Positions 52,865 through 60,982 are shown, numbered from the stretch's first letter. The stretch: DNA of 64,000 nucleotides from CAZRIZ01 sp964625885 (GCA_964625885.1 CAZVBM010000002.1:1-64000); one strand, 5' to 3'. Notes: generated from the sequence alone by a model not told the origin. A program made the numbers and translations.

Positions 52865-52904
52865 TCTCAGTTTTATTGTAAAATATATTCGGTGGCGTAC
52901 TTTA

Positions 52905-52917
52905 TAAGGAGGTGATC
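52905..52917 (+). promoter_or_regulatory. folA: Extended Shine-Dalgarno of folA
   Basis: TAAGGAGGTGATC ends 2 nt before the ATG. All 13 bases are complementary to the standard 16S rRNA 3' end. Such a long match is rare and contrasts with the leaderless genes nearby. Confidence 0.8.
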
Positions 52918-52919
52918 AT

Positions 52920-53495
52920 ATGAAAAGAGCCACGACTCCAGTTTATATCATAGCTGCTGTTGGCCAAGATCTAGAATTAGGTATTGGCGATAACCTACTG
53001 GGAAATTTCCCAACTGACATGAAGCATTTTACCGAAACGACCGAAAACAGCGTAGTAATTATGGGTCGAAAAACTTTTGATTCGCTGCGCAAAAAACCGT
53101 TGCCTGGTCGCACTAACATCGTTTTGTCGCGCGATCCAAACTTCAAATTTGAAGGCGCTCATGTAGCCAAAGATCATCTGGAAGCTCTAGAGCTAGCTCA
53201 GGAGTTGGCAGACGGTCGCAATATCTTTGTGATTGGCGGCGAATCAGTTTACCGACGGTATCTTGACGACAACCTGATCGACCAAATTTATCTGACTGAG
53301 ATCCAAGCTGATTTTCCTGAGGCTGACAAATTCTTTCCATTTCATCCGTTACAAACACGGTATTCAAACTGGCATCTGGTTCAGCAAGAAATTGTTGAAG
53401 CCGATGACGTCACTATGCACTTTTCTATCTATGAAAGGTCTGGCAAAAGTCGAATTGAGGAGATTGAAGAAAGAACGAAAGAATGGCCAGACTGA
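52920..53495 (+). CDS. folA: Dihydrofolate reductase
   Basis: This 191-residue protein has the DHFR start YIIAAVGQDLELGIGDNLLGNFPTDMKHF (with the substrate Asp), VIMGRKTFDSL, PLPGRTNIVLSR, and NIFVIGGESVYRRYL with the cofactor Gly-Gly. It reduces dihydrofolate made by ThyA. The Trp that commonly follows the Met20-loop Pro is replaced, and the loop reads NFPTD. It is divergent from thyA, a functional pair. The C-terminal 20 residues are charged and extra. Confidence 0.93.
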   Translation: MKRATTPVYIIAAVGQDLELGIGDNLLGNFPTDMKHFTETTENSVVIMGRKTFDSLRKKPLPGRTNIVLSRDPNFKFEGAHVAKDHLEALELAQELADGRNIFVIGGESVYRRYLDDNLIDQIYLTEIQADFPEADKFFPFHPLQTRYSNWHLVQQEIVEADDVTMHFSIYERSGKSRIEEIEERTKEWPD

Positions 53496-53560
53496 AAAAA
53501 GCAATTCCCCGGCTATAATCCCAACCCCGTAAAATAAGCAAAAAACACTTCCACCCAGAA

Positions 53561-53589
53561 ACACCTCGTGTAAACGAGGTGTTAATTTT
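53561..53589 (+). terminator. Terminator of folA
   Basis: The stem ACACCTCG/CGAGGTGT with a TGTAAA loop is followed by TAATTTTA, about 65 nt past the folA stop and next to the T-arm modules of tRNA-Lys. Confidence 0.75.
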
Positions 53590-53590
53590 A

Positions 53591-53821
53591 GTGAGACATC
53601 GCTCACCGCGTTCGCTCCTCCGCTCCGAAAGGGTCGAAAGCAAGCTTTCGCGTTTCTTTCGTCGCTACGCCGAACTCACGACTTGTTTTGCTAGTGAGAC
53701 ATCGCTCATCCGCCAATTGGCGGATTCACTCCTCCGCTTGCTTGCGAAAAAATGTAAACACTTTTTCGCTTCACTGCGCTACGCCGAACTCATTTTTGCT
53801 ACGCAAAAATCTGAGTTCTCG
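53591..53821 (-). repeat. Tandem T-arm modules downstream of tRNA-Lys
   Basis: On the minus strand the order is an inverted half (cgagaactcaga, 53810-53821), a TTTTTGCGTAGCAAAAA hairpin, a direct half (tgagttcg, 53785-53792), an 85-bp core (53700-53784) and a 3' half (tctcac). A second unit follows: a direct half (gtcgtgagttcg, 53671-53682), a 74-bp core (53597-53670) and a 3' half (tctcac). Both cores start GCGTAGCG and end GAGCGATG. The 85-bp core has an extra ATCCGCC/GGCGGAT hairpin. Confidence 0.9.
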
Positions 53822-53830
53822 TCTCAGCCA

Positions 53831-53876
53831 AAATCAAAATCCTCCATAGCAATTCAAAAGGATTGCGACGGAGGAT
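53831..53876 (-). terminator. Terminator of tRNA-Lys
   Basis: The stem ATCCTCCGTCGCAATCC / AATTGCTATGGAGGAT starts at the last A of CCA and ends in TTTTGATTTT. It resembles the terminator of tRNA-Arg(TCG), so module and terminator may have spread together. Confidence 0.85.
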
Positions 53877-53952
53877 GGTGGATCTGGTGAGACTCGAACT
53901 CACGACACCCTGCTTAAGAGGCAGGTGCTCTAACCGGCTGAGCTACAGATCC
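53876..53952 (-). tRNA. tRNA-Lys(CTT)
   Basis: Acceptor GGATCTG/CAGATCC, anticodon stem CCTGC/GCAGG with loop CTCTTAA giving CTT (Lys), T arm GTGAG-TTCGAGT-CTCAC, and encoded CCA. Confidence 0.95.
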
Positions 53953-53996
53953 GAACGTCATTATTTTACACTTTTTTACAGATTTTACAAGAGAAT

Positions 53997-54029
53997 AAGA
54001 AAAATCCCTGCCTGTACGGCAGAGATTTT
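53997..54029 (-). terminator. Terminator of tmk
   Basis: The stem AAAATCTCTGCC/GGCAGGGATTTT with a GTACA loop, with a T run on the minus strand, follows the tmk stop directly. Confidence 0.85.
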
Positions 54030-54033
54030 GTTA

Positions 54034-54681
54034 CTAGGTGGCGAACCAATCGTCAACAATTGGCCGGATGATTTGATAGATATCAGCCGCCACCTTTTCC
54101 TCGGACTGACTGGCGTCAACCAAATGACGACCATTTTGTTGACTAAGCTCGATATAACCCTGCCTGACTCGCTCGTGGAAATCAGCACCTTTTGACTCAA
54201 AGGTGTCAGCTTGGGCTGCAGCCAAGTCGCGCGACCGCATACGCTCCTGGATTGTTGGCACATCGACCATCAAGATTATTTCAGCGCCTGGCTTGGTGTA
54301 GTCTTTTGGCAACCACATTTTCGTCGAAGCAATGATGTCATCAAGATCAACGCCTTCGCCATAGCCCTGATAAGCCAATGTCGACAAATAGCTCCGCGAT
54401 GAAATAACCCAAATGCCCTCTTGCAATTTTGGGCCATAAACCGTGTTCCACGCATCAGCCCTGGCGGCCAAGAACAACAAAGCGTTCGTCTTGGGATGAC
54501 GATCGATCTCTTTGTTCTTTAAAATACCCTTTAAAGTATCCGCCATAACCGTTCCGCCTGGCTCCTCAATCTCAATGCATTTAATGCCATAACTACGTAA
54601 CCGTGCCAGCAAGCGCTGCACTTGAGTTGATTTGCCAGAACCATCACCACCGTCTAATACAATGTACCTACCTCTTTTCAC
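54034..54681 (-). CDS. tmk: Thymidylate kinase
   Basis: This 215-residue P-loop kinase has IVLDGGDGSGKSTQVQRLL, IEEPGGTVMAD in place of the usual DR(E)PGGT, a lid region, VISSRSYLSTLAYQGYG (the DRY-type motif reads SRS here) and a C-terminal helix. It phosphorylates dTMP made by ThyA. I use GTG 54681, which has GAGG 8 nt upstream; a GTG at 54690 is too close to that site. It completes the thymidylate set with thyA and folA. Confidence 0.88.
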   Translation of the reverse strand: MKRGRYIVLDGGDGSGKSTQVQRLLARLRSYGIKCIEIEEPGGTVMADTLKGILKNKEIDRHPKTNALLFLAARADAWNTVYGPKLQEGIWVISSRSYLSTLAYQGYGEGVDLDDIIASTKMWLPKDYTKPGAEIILMVDVPTIQERMRSRDLAAAQADTFESKGADFHERVRQGYIELSQQNGRHLVDASQSEEKVAADIYQIIRPIVDDWFAT

Positions 54682-54777
54682 AAAATTCACCTCACCTTTT
54701 ATTTGTTTTTAATAAGATATAGTTCTAATATACACCATTGGCCTAAATCGGTCCAATATGGTAAAATAATGAAGCTT

Positions 54778-54852
54778 GCGGGTGTCGTATAATGGCTAAT
54801 ATATCTGCCTTCCAAGCAGAGGCTGCGAGTTCGATTCTCGCCACCCGCACCA
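54778..54852 (+). tRNA. tRNA-Gly(TCC)
   Basis: Acceptor GCGGGTG/CACCCGC, anticodon stem TCTGC/GCAGA with loop CTTCCAA giving TCC (Gly), T arm GCGAG-TTCGATT-CTCGC, and encoded CCA. A TAAAAT box lies just upstream. Confidence 0.95.
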
Positions 54853-55095
54853 GACCGCATTTGAGGCTTTAGTCTCAAATAAGGTATGCTCGGCGTAGAA
54901 GAGAAGCGAACTCTTCGATAATTTCGCGGTCAGCGAAATTACATGTTGAGCCCAAGAAAACCAGCAACCTAAAAAATAGTTTTCATGGCGCGAGACTATA
55001 TTCTCGCCACCCGCACCAAATCGTATTTGAGATTTTAATCTCAAATGCGAGTTGGCTCAGCATGGAAGAGAAGCGAACTCTTCGTTCTCGCCACC
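54853..55095 (+). repeat. T-arm modules downstream of tRNA-Gly
   Basis: Two decoy 3' ends follow the tRNA. The first is an 18-nt exact copy of the tRNA 3' end with CCA (55001-55018), preceded by a decoy stem GCGAGA/TTCTCGC. The second is gcgagtt (55047-55053), a 31-nt core and ttctcgccacc (55085-55095). A 20-nt phrase (gaagagaagcgaactcttcg) occurs in both (54898-54917 and 55065-55084), as do TTTGAG/CTCAAA hairpins. Confidence 0.75.
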
Positions 55096-55105
55096 AACAT
55101 CGTAT

Positions 55106-55182
55106 GCCTCGGTAGCTCAGCTGGATAGAGCAGGAGACTTCTAAGCTCAAGGTCATAGGTTCGACTCCTATCCGAGGCGCCA
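55106..55182 (+). tRNA. tRNA-Arg(TCT)
   Basis: Acceptor GCCTCGG/CCGAGGC, D arm GCTC/GAGC, loop CTTCTAA giving TCT (Arg), T arm ATAGG-TTCGACT-CCTAT, and encoded CCA. The anticodon stem GGAGA/GCTCA has mismatches at both end positions (27-43 and 31-39) and only three pairs. Confidence 0.9.
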
Positions 55183-55189
55183 AATTATT

Positions 55190-55213
55190 CGCCACACAAG
55201 GCGATTTTTTGTT
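55190..55213 (+). terminator. Terminator of tRNA-Arg(TCT)
   Basis: The stem TCGCC/GGCGA with an ACACAA loop is followed by TTTTTTG. It reaches the stop of the convergent murA gene. Confidence 0.85.
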
Positions 55214-56739
55214 TAATAAATCGTTTCAATATTTGCACCAAGGGAGTTGAGGCGGCGAGCAAAGTCTTCATAACCCCGATTGATTGAGTAGACATTGCGC
55301 AAAATCGACTCGCCTTCGGCCGCCAACATCGCTAGCATCAACACTACCGCTGGCCTTAGGGCTGGTGGCGTGACAATTTCTGCTGGCTTGAAGTTAGTTG
55401 GTCCAGTGATAATAATGCGGTGCGGATCAATTAGTTGAGTCGAGACATTTAATTTACTCAGCTCAGCCAAGTAAATCGCCCGGTTCTCGTACACCCAGTC
55501 ATGAATCATCGTTGGCCCCTCCGCCACCGCCGCAATCACCGCAAAAAAGGGCAGGTTATCGATGTTTAAGCCCGGATATGGCATCGGGTGAATTTTATCA
55601 ACTGAGCAGGTCAACTTGCTCGGCTTTATTGTTATATCAACCAGCTTAGTACGCTCATTGCGCGAGAAATAAACATCAGAAACTTTTAAGTTCGCCCCCA
55701 TGCCCCGCAAAGTTTCGATTTCAACTTCGAGAAAATCGATTGGCGCACGCTTAACGGTAATCTCCGAATTGGTTACCAGGCCAGCAGCGATGAAGCTCAT
55801 AGCTTCAATCGGGTCTTCGCTAATTTCATAACTAACGTTTTTATTAATATCGGCAAGACCCTGAACTCTTAGAAGCGTCGTACCGATCCCTTCAATGCGC
55901 ACCCCTAATTTTTCTAGGAAGAAGCAGACGTCTTGCACCATATAGTTCGGACTAGCGTTGTGAATTTCAGTCACGCCACTATGCAAGGCTGCCGCCATCA
56001 AGACGTTTTCTGTTACGGTATCACCTCGCTCCACCAAGACAATCTTGACTGGCTTTTTAGGGTCAACCGCTGAAACTTCAGCTTTATAAAACCCGCCAGC
56101 AGTATTGACGCTTAGGCCAAATGATTCTAAGGCCTTAAGATGCGGCTCAACCGTACGTGCCCCAAGATTACAGCCACCAGCGTACGGTAGCTTGAAGCGC
56201 TTATTTTTGTGAAGCAAGACCCCCATTAGCATAATCACGCTACGGGTCATACGAGCCGACTCGAGGTTAATTTGGTTAGTATCAAAGCTAACTGGTGGAA
56301 TTATTTCTAAATCACGATGATTGTTAAGCCAACGAACTTTGACGCCCAAACTCTCAATCACTTCAATGATGCGATAAACTTCTTCAATGTTAGCGACGTG
56401 CCTGAGCACAGTCTTGCCACGGTTAAGTAACGAAGCGCAAAGTAGCGCTACAGCCGCGTTTTTTGAGGTATTAATGTTAATTGAGCCGCTTAGTTTCTTG
56501 CCACCATTGATACGAAAATGGATCACTCCCTTTTGGCCAAACGTCAACAGCCCCACTTTTAAAACCTCGCTGATCCTTTCGATCATCTCGAGACTAATGT
56601 TTTGTTTACCTTTCTCAATGCGGTTAATCGCACTCTGGGAAGTACCAACTTTGACCGCCAAATCAGCCTGTGTCATGTTTTTTTGCAAACGCGCGCGCTG
56701 AATCAAGTCCCCCACTAAACGTTTATAATTCTTTACCAT
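55213..56739 (-). CDS. murA: XRE-type DNA-binding domain fused to MurA
   Basis: This 508-residue protein has an N-terminal HTH_XRE domain (11-65: IQRARLQKNMTQADLAVKVG and TSQSAINRIEKGKQNIS) joined to a complete UDP-N-acetylglucosamine enolpyruvyltransferase (from about 73). MurA landmarks are INTSKNAAVALL, PYAGGCNLGAR with the fosfomycin-target Cys190, and RPAVVLMLAMLAAEGES. MurA normally has about 420 residues and no HTH. The 20-bp palindrome between the -35 and -10 boxes of its own promoter suggests autoregulation, perhaps sensing substrate. The mRNA should be leaderless (TATAAT 6 nt before the ATG). Confidence 0.92.
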   Translation of the reverse strand: MVKNYKRLVGDLIQRARLQKNMTQADLAVKVGTSQSAINRIEKGKQNISLEMIERISEVLKVGLLTFGQKGVIHFRINGGKKLSGSININTSKNAAVALLCASLLNRGKTVLRHVANIEEVYRIIEVIESLGVKVRWLNNHRDLEIIPPVSFDTNQINLESARMTRSVIMLMGVLLHKNKRFKLPYAGGCNLGARTVEPHLKALESFGLSVNTAGGFYKAEVSAVDPKKPVKIVLVERGDTVTENVLMAAALHSGVTEIHNASPNYMVQDVCFFLEKLGVRIEGIGTTLLRVQGLADINKNVSYEISEDPIEAMSFIAAGLVTNSEITVKRAPIDFLEVEIETLRGMGANLKVSDVYFSRNERTKLVDITIKPSKLTCSVDKIHPMPYPGLNIDNLPFFAVIAAVAEGPTMIHDWVYENRAIYLAELSKLNVSTQLIDPHRIIITGPTNFKPAEIVTPPALRPAVVLMLAMLAAEGESILRNVYSINRGYEDFARRLNSLGANIETIY

Positions 56740-56745
56740 AGATTA

Positions 56746-56773
56746 ATTATATATCACTAGTGATATATTTCAA
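56746..56773 (-). promoter_or_regulatory. murA promoter overlapped by a perfect 20-bp palindrome
   Basis: On the minus strand TTGAAA (56768-56773), a 16-bp spacer and TATAAT (56746-56751) form the promoter. The palindrome atatatcactagtgatatat (56749-56768) fills the spacer and touches both boxes, a typical repressor operator. The product of the gene it controls carries an XRE DNA-binding domain. Confidence 0.8.
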
Positions 56774-56782
56774 GGGCTTGTA

Positions 56783-59218
56783 TTAATTATTAGCAATATA
56801 ATCAGCTTCTTTTTGCTTTTCGACGATATTTTTTACGTCATCAAGCGTAATAGTAATAGTTGAGCCAGATAAATCAGGCCGCGCAATCATTTCCCGTGCC
56901 ACAATATTCTCAACCGTTGACTGCACCATACGGCGCATCGGTCGCGCCCCCAAGCGTGGATCATAGCCAACATCAACCAGATAGCTCATCGCGTCTTCAG
57001 CTACTTCTACAGTAACCTTCTGGGCAGACAAGTTCTTGTTGACTCCCTTGATAATCAATCCCAGAATCTGCATTAGTTCTAGCTTGTTGAGCGGGCGAAA
57101 AACCACAATCTCATCAAAACGGTTGAGAAACTCAGGGCGAAATTGATTAGACGAAATTAGCTCGTCAACAAACTGCTTCTCGAACTTACTGACCTCATAA
57201 CCCCGCTCTACATACTCACGAATGCGCTGCGCTCCAGCATTTGAGGTAGCAATAATAATCGCGTCACGGAAACTAACCTCACGATTGTTCTCGTCACGCA
57301 GAACGCCTTCATCAAGTAGCTGCAATAGAGTTGATAGAACAGCCGGATGGGCTTTTTCAATCTCATCTAGCAAGACGACTGAAAACGGTCGCTGCATCAC
57401 CTGCGCCGTTAAGCTATGCGGATTATTGGCGCCATCCTCCAATAGGCGCGATACGTCATTGACCGTCACAAACTCGTTCATATCTAGCCGTATGATACTA
57501 GCTTCGCCACCAAAATAAACTGCCGCTAGCGACTTAGCTAGCTCAGTTTTACCAACACCAGTCGGACCCAAAAACAAGAAAGTGCCAATTGGTTTTCCTT
57601 GACTGCGCACACCAGCGCGCGCTCGCCTAAGCGCATCACTCACCACACTGACTGCTCGATCTTGATTAATCATGCGTTCGTGAATGAGCTGTTCCAAGTT
57701 AAGCAACATCTCGCGCTCTTCTTCGTGATTGACAGCCCCTATTTTAACGTTCATGGTTTTTTCAATCGCTTCTTGCACCGACTCTACGGTCACCAGGCCA
57801 TCGCGATTGTATCCAGCAGCCGACTCCATTAGACGAATGGCCCGCCCTGGCATGGTTAAGTCGTGAATATAACGCTCGCTCAGACGGTAAGCCTCTTTCA
57901 TCGCTTGATACATATAAATCACCTGAAAGCGCGGCTCTAAGTCCACCGCCCGATCTTGCATTGCCACAATTGTTTCAAGCTCATCAGTCGGATGAACAAC
58001 AATTCGGTTTAGTGTATTGACAAGATTTGGATGTTTTTTATTAATCTGCAGCAGTTTGTGCTCATTGATAGTTAAGATCACTCGCGCATTACCTGACTCA
58101 AAGATCGGCAAAAGTACGTTTGATAAATCTATTGCCCCCACACCTTCTTCAAAAAAGACATGGGCGTTGTCAAAACAAATAATGATATTCTTGGCGTTAT
58201 AAGCCTCGGCAAAAATCTGAGTAACAAGTTTTTCTAACTCTCCCCGACCAGGCGCACCAGCCACAATCGCACTAGCATCCAGCAGTACAATTTGTCTAAA
58301 CCTTAGGTTGCTGGGTAAGTCATCATCGACCGACAGCAACTTTTCCGCCAAGGCATAAACCATCGTCGTCTTACCAACGCCATCTAGGCCAACCAACGCC
58401 ACGTTTTGTCGAGCGCCACCAGAAAAAATATCAATCATTTGCTTGATAGCGCCCTGACGAGAGCCAGCCGTCGTCTGCATAAAACGACGGCCGATAATTT
58501 CTTGACTGATATTCTGGCCATATTGATCAATCAGTGGTGTGTAGCCAAACGACCAATCGCGAGCGATACCACCAGTCCGAAGGCGCACGCCAGTCTGGTC
58601 CCTAACACCATGAATATAATCATGCCAACGCACACCAGCGATTAGGTCATCCAGGCTAAGCTGCAACTTGGCCAAAACTTGCTCATAATTAGGGAAATTC
58701 TTGATTAGGGCTAGTGCTAAAGCGCCACCCGACAAGGTAGCTGAGCCAGTTAATTTACGAATCTCTAAAGCTGCTGACCAGATTGCCGGCATATCGGCCG
58801 AATTGGTTGATGACAGTTCGGTTAAAAACCTCGGGCTAATGCCAAAGCGAACTAGCAAGAACGATCCGCTCGAAGTGTGGGTGAGAATCTCTGCCAACTC
58901 ACGCGGAGTGGGATTTGATGACAGGCGACCCAAAACACTACTCGACAAGATGTTGTCGACTTGATTATCATCACCAGCAATAGTCCCTAGACGATATAGA
59001 TGCCAGCGCCACCACTGATAAGTTGCCCACATAACAATACCCGGAATCGCAATCAGCCAACCAAAGTAATAACCAAAAACCACAGCCGCTAGACCACTAA
59101 GCATAAGTAGCCAACTAAACCACTGCAATACAAAACGCCAATTTGGAGTGATGCCGACTGTTGCGCGCGCCTCGCTGGCCCGCAAGCTACGATAATTAAA
59201 CCTCATTACATCAGCCAT
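56783..59218 (-). CDS. Membrane-anchored double AAA+ protein, ClpC/ClpB-like, without pore loops
   Basis: This 811-residue protein has two N-terminal membrane helices (about 28-48 and 52-70), a Clp-N-like helical region, and two AAA+ modules. D1 has Walker A GLDGVGKTT (277-285) but Walker B ends Asp-Asn (IIICFDN, 346-351) instead of Asp-Glu. D2 has GPTGVGKTE (551-559) and LLDEIEKAHP intact. The pore loops that grip substrate in ClpB/ClpC are missing: D1 has AGAPGRGELE where AGAKYRGEFE is usual, and D2 has EDGANNPHS where a GYVG loop is usual. It may remodel partners without threading them. ATG 59218 has GGAGGTGG upstream and overlaps the previous gene. Confidence 0.85.
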   Translation of the reverse strand: MADVMRFNYRSLRASEARATVGITPNWRFVLQWFSWLLMLSGLAAVVFGYYFGWLIAIPGIVMWATYQWWRWHLYRLGTIAGDDNQVDNILSSSVLGRLSSNPTPRELAEILTHTSSGSFLLVRFGISPRFLTELSSTNSADMPAIWSAALEIRKLTGSATLSGGALALALIKNFPNYEQVLAKLQLSLDDLIAGVRWHDYIHGVRDQTGVRLRTGGIARDWSFGYTPLIDQYGQNISQEIIGRRFMQTTAGSRQGAIKQMIDIFSGGARQNVALVGLDGVGKTTMVYALAEKLLSVDDDLPSNLRFRQIVLLDASAIVAGAPGRGELEKLVTQIFAEAYNAKNIIICFDNAHVFFEEGVGAIDLSNVLLPIFESGNARVILTINEHKLLQINKKHPNLVNTLNRIVVHPTDELETIVAMQDRAVDLEPRFQVIYMYQAMKEAYRLSERYIHDLTMPGRAIRLMESAAGYNRDGLVTVESVQEAIEKTMNVKIGAVNHEEEREMLLNLEQLIHERMINQDRAVSVVSDALRRARAGVRSQGKPIGTFLFLGPTGVGKTELAKSLAAVYFGGEASIIRLDMNEFVTVNDVSRLLEDGANNPHSLTAQVMQRPFSVVLLDEIEKAHPAVLSTLLQLLDEGVLRDENNREVSFRDAIIIATSNAGAQRIREYVERGYEVSKFEKQFVDELISSNQFRPEFLNRFDEIVVFRPLNKLELMQILGLIIKGVNKNLSAQKVTVEVAEDAMSYLVDVGYDPRLGARPMRRMVQSTVENIVAREMIARPDLSGSTITITLDDVKNIVEKQKEADYIANN

Positions 59219-59595
59219 GACGGCGCCACCTCCAAAACGAACAAAATAACGCAAACTGCCGGCAAAAACGGCACAAATAGCCACAGAATCATCGCTACCA
59301 GGCTATAAACCAGCCGAGCTAACAAAGCTAACAAGCCAACTAAAAGCACCCCAAAGCGTATCATCGCGCCAATCAAACGCGAGATTAATCGATCAAACCA
59401 GTTGCGCACTTTGTCTTCCAGCGCGCCCTTTTCTAGTTTTTGCGAATCAATCATGCGAAACGGCTGAAAGAAAGTCTTAATCAATAAATCAATTGAGAAA
59501 AAATCCGATGTTTTAATTATCTTATCGGTCAAACGCTCAAAACGATTTTTTAGGCCGGCTCCATACCACCATTTGAAAAAACTAGCCAAAAGCAT
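59206..59595 (-). CDS. Small membrane protein upstream of the Clp-like gene, function unknown
   Basis: This 129-residue protein has an amphipathic basic N-terminal half and two hydrophobic segments (about 78-100 and 102-126). I recognise no family. Its stop overlaps the start of the Clp-like gene by 13 nt, so the two are translationally coupled and may form a membrane complex. Confidence 0.65.
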   Translation of the reverse strand: MLLASFFKWWYGAGLKNRFERLTDKIIKTSDFFSIDLLIKTFFQPFRMIDSQKLEKGALEDKVRNWFDRLISRLIGAMIRFGVLLVGLLALLARLVYSLVAMILWLFVPFLPAVCVILFVLEVAPSWLM

Positions 59596-59643
59596 AAGCT
59601 AATTATACATCAAACAAGCGTCGCGCTAAAACTAAGTTTGCGA

Positions 59644-59725
59644 TATAATATGAGCACCTGAGAGAAAAGCGAAACTTGTTTTAGCTTTTCCGAAGGTGAG
59701 AAATATTACACGGAGTATAATCAAC
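59644..59725 (+). promoter_or_regulatory. Shared promoter/hairpin leader, copy A (murT-gatD)
   Basis: Elements in order are TATAAT (59644-59649), outer stem CACCT/AGGTG (59655-59659 with 59694-59698), inner stem GAAAAGC/GCTTTTC (59664-59670 with 59684-59690), TTACAC, and a second TATAAT (59716-59721) 7 nt before the murT ATG. A near-identical block precedes the deacetylase gene at 62573, with a compensatory change in the outer stem. Confidence 0.8.
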
Positions 59726-59728
59726 GTT

Positions 59729-60982
59729 ATGCATTTTAAACGCTGGCTCTCAATTAAAATCGGCAAGTTCCTGTTACGAGTGGGGCGGATCTACGGTGGC
59801 GGCTCAGCTCTGCCCGGTCTGATGATGGAAAAGATTTATCCAAATTTTGTTCAAGACTCCCTAGGTAACCTACCACTGGGAGTAGCAATCATATCTGGCA
59901 CCAATGGTAAGACTTCAACCACCAAGGTTGTCAGTCAAATCTTAACCGAACAAGGGGTGTCAGTTTTTACTAATCCGTCCGGCAGCAATTTCTCACGCGG
60001 AGTAGCTTCAGCCTTACTCAAACAGTGCGATAGTCGTGGTCAAATAAAAGCGCAAATTGCTGTGCTAGAGCTAGATGAAGCTCACGCTGTCCATTTTATT
60101 AAGCAAGTTAAGCCAACATATAGCCTACTTCTAAATATCCTGCGCGACCAACTAGACCGCTTCGGCGAGATTGATAAGGTTACAGAGCTATTGAAACAAA
60201 TTGCCGAGGCCACTACTAAAACCGTGGTAATTAATCGCGAAGACGCCCGCCTTAGGTCCATCGCTGTTAAACTACCAAACGCCAGCTACTACGGCTATAG
60301 CGACAAGGTGGGTGAGCAGCTGCAAAACCTTGACGACCCACTAACCGCCGCCGAACTACCGCCAGCTGATGTTGAGCTAGTCTACCATGGCGCCGACAAT
60401 GCCAATGTTTATCGCATCGGCCACGATAAAATCAGCACCAAACCTAAAATGAGCGGACTTTATAATCACTTTAATATTGCTGGTGCCATTGCCCTAGTTC
60501 GCGTCATACTGGGCGACAAGCTTGACCTTGACCGGCTAGTTAATAGCCTAAAGAATCTGGAACCGGCGTTTGGACGAGGCGAAAAATTCCTAATCGGCGG
60601 ACAAACCACAGAACTAATTTTAGTTAAGAATCCATCCGGTTTTCAGATGTCAATCAATGCGCTAGCCGACCCCAACGCCGCCATCATGATGGCCGTCAAC
60701 GATAATTATGCCGACGGTCGTGACACTTCATGGTTATGGGATGTTGATTTTACTAACCTGCCACAAAAGACCGTTAATGTCACGTCAGGCAGTCGCTGTT
60801 TCGACATGACCAACCGACTAAAATACGATCTAAAAAAAGTTAAAATTAGTCAGCCAGATTTAAAAATCGCGACCGCTGAACTTTTAACTATTAATCAGCC
60901 GCGCCAAATCTTTACTACCTACACCGCCATGATGCAGATTCGTAAATTTCTACTGGAAGCCGTTAAAGGAGAAAAACCATGA
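59729..60982 (+). CDS. murT: MurT-like lipid II amidation ligase subunit
   Basis: This 417-residue Mur-ligase-fold protein has GTNGKTSTTKVV, a central AVLELDEAHAV segment, LLLNILRDQLDRFGEID, and the C-terminal DUF1727 region with SGSRCFDMTNRLKYD. With GatD it amidates the D-Glu of peptidoglycan stem peptides. S. aureus and pneumococcal MurT carry a four-Cys zinc ribbon inserted in the middle domain; this protein has no Cys pairs there (TYYGYSDK... region). I start at ATG 59729; TATAAT lies 7 nt upstream. It overlaps gatD by 4 nt. Confidence 0.9.
   Translation: MHFKRWLSIKIGKFLLRVGRIYGGGSALPGLMMEKIYPNFVQDSLGNLPLGVAIISGTNGKTSTTKVVSQILTEQGVSVFTNPSGSNFSRGVASALLKQCDSRGQIKAQIAVLELDEAHAVHFIKQVKPTYSLLLNILRDQLDRFGEIDKVTELLKQIAEATTKTVVINREDARLRSIAVKLPNASYYGYSDKVGEQLQNLDDPLTAAELPPADVELVYHGADNANVYRIGHDKISTKPKMSGLYNHFNIAGAIALVRVILGDKLDLDRLVNSLKNLEPAFGRGEKFLIGGQTTELILVKNPSGFQMSINALADPNAAIMMAVNDNYADGRDTSWLWDVDFTNLPQKTVNVTSGSRCFDMTNRLKYDLKKVKISQPDLKIATAELLTINQPRQIFTTYTAMMQIRKFLLEAVKGEKP

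Noticed and set aside
53591..53890. Open frame at 53579-53890 on the plus strand as a protein gene
   Set aside because: It runs through the T-arm modules, terminator and tRNA-Lys antisense and has no ribosome-binding site.
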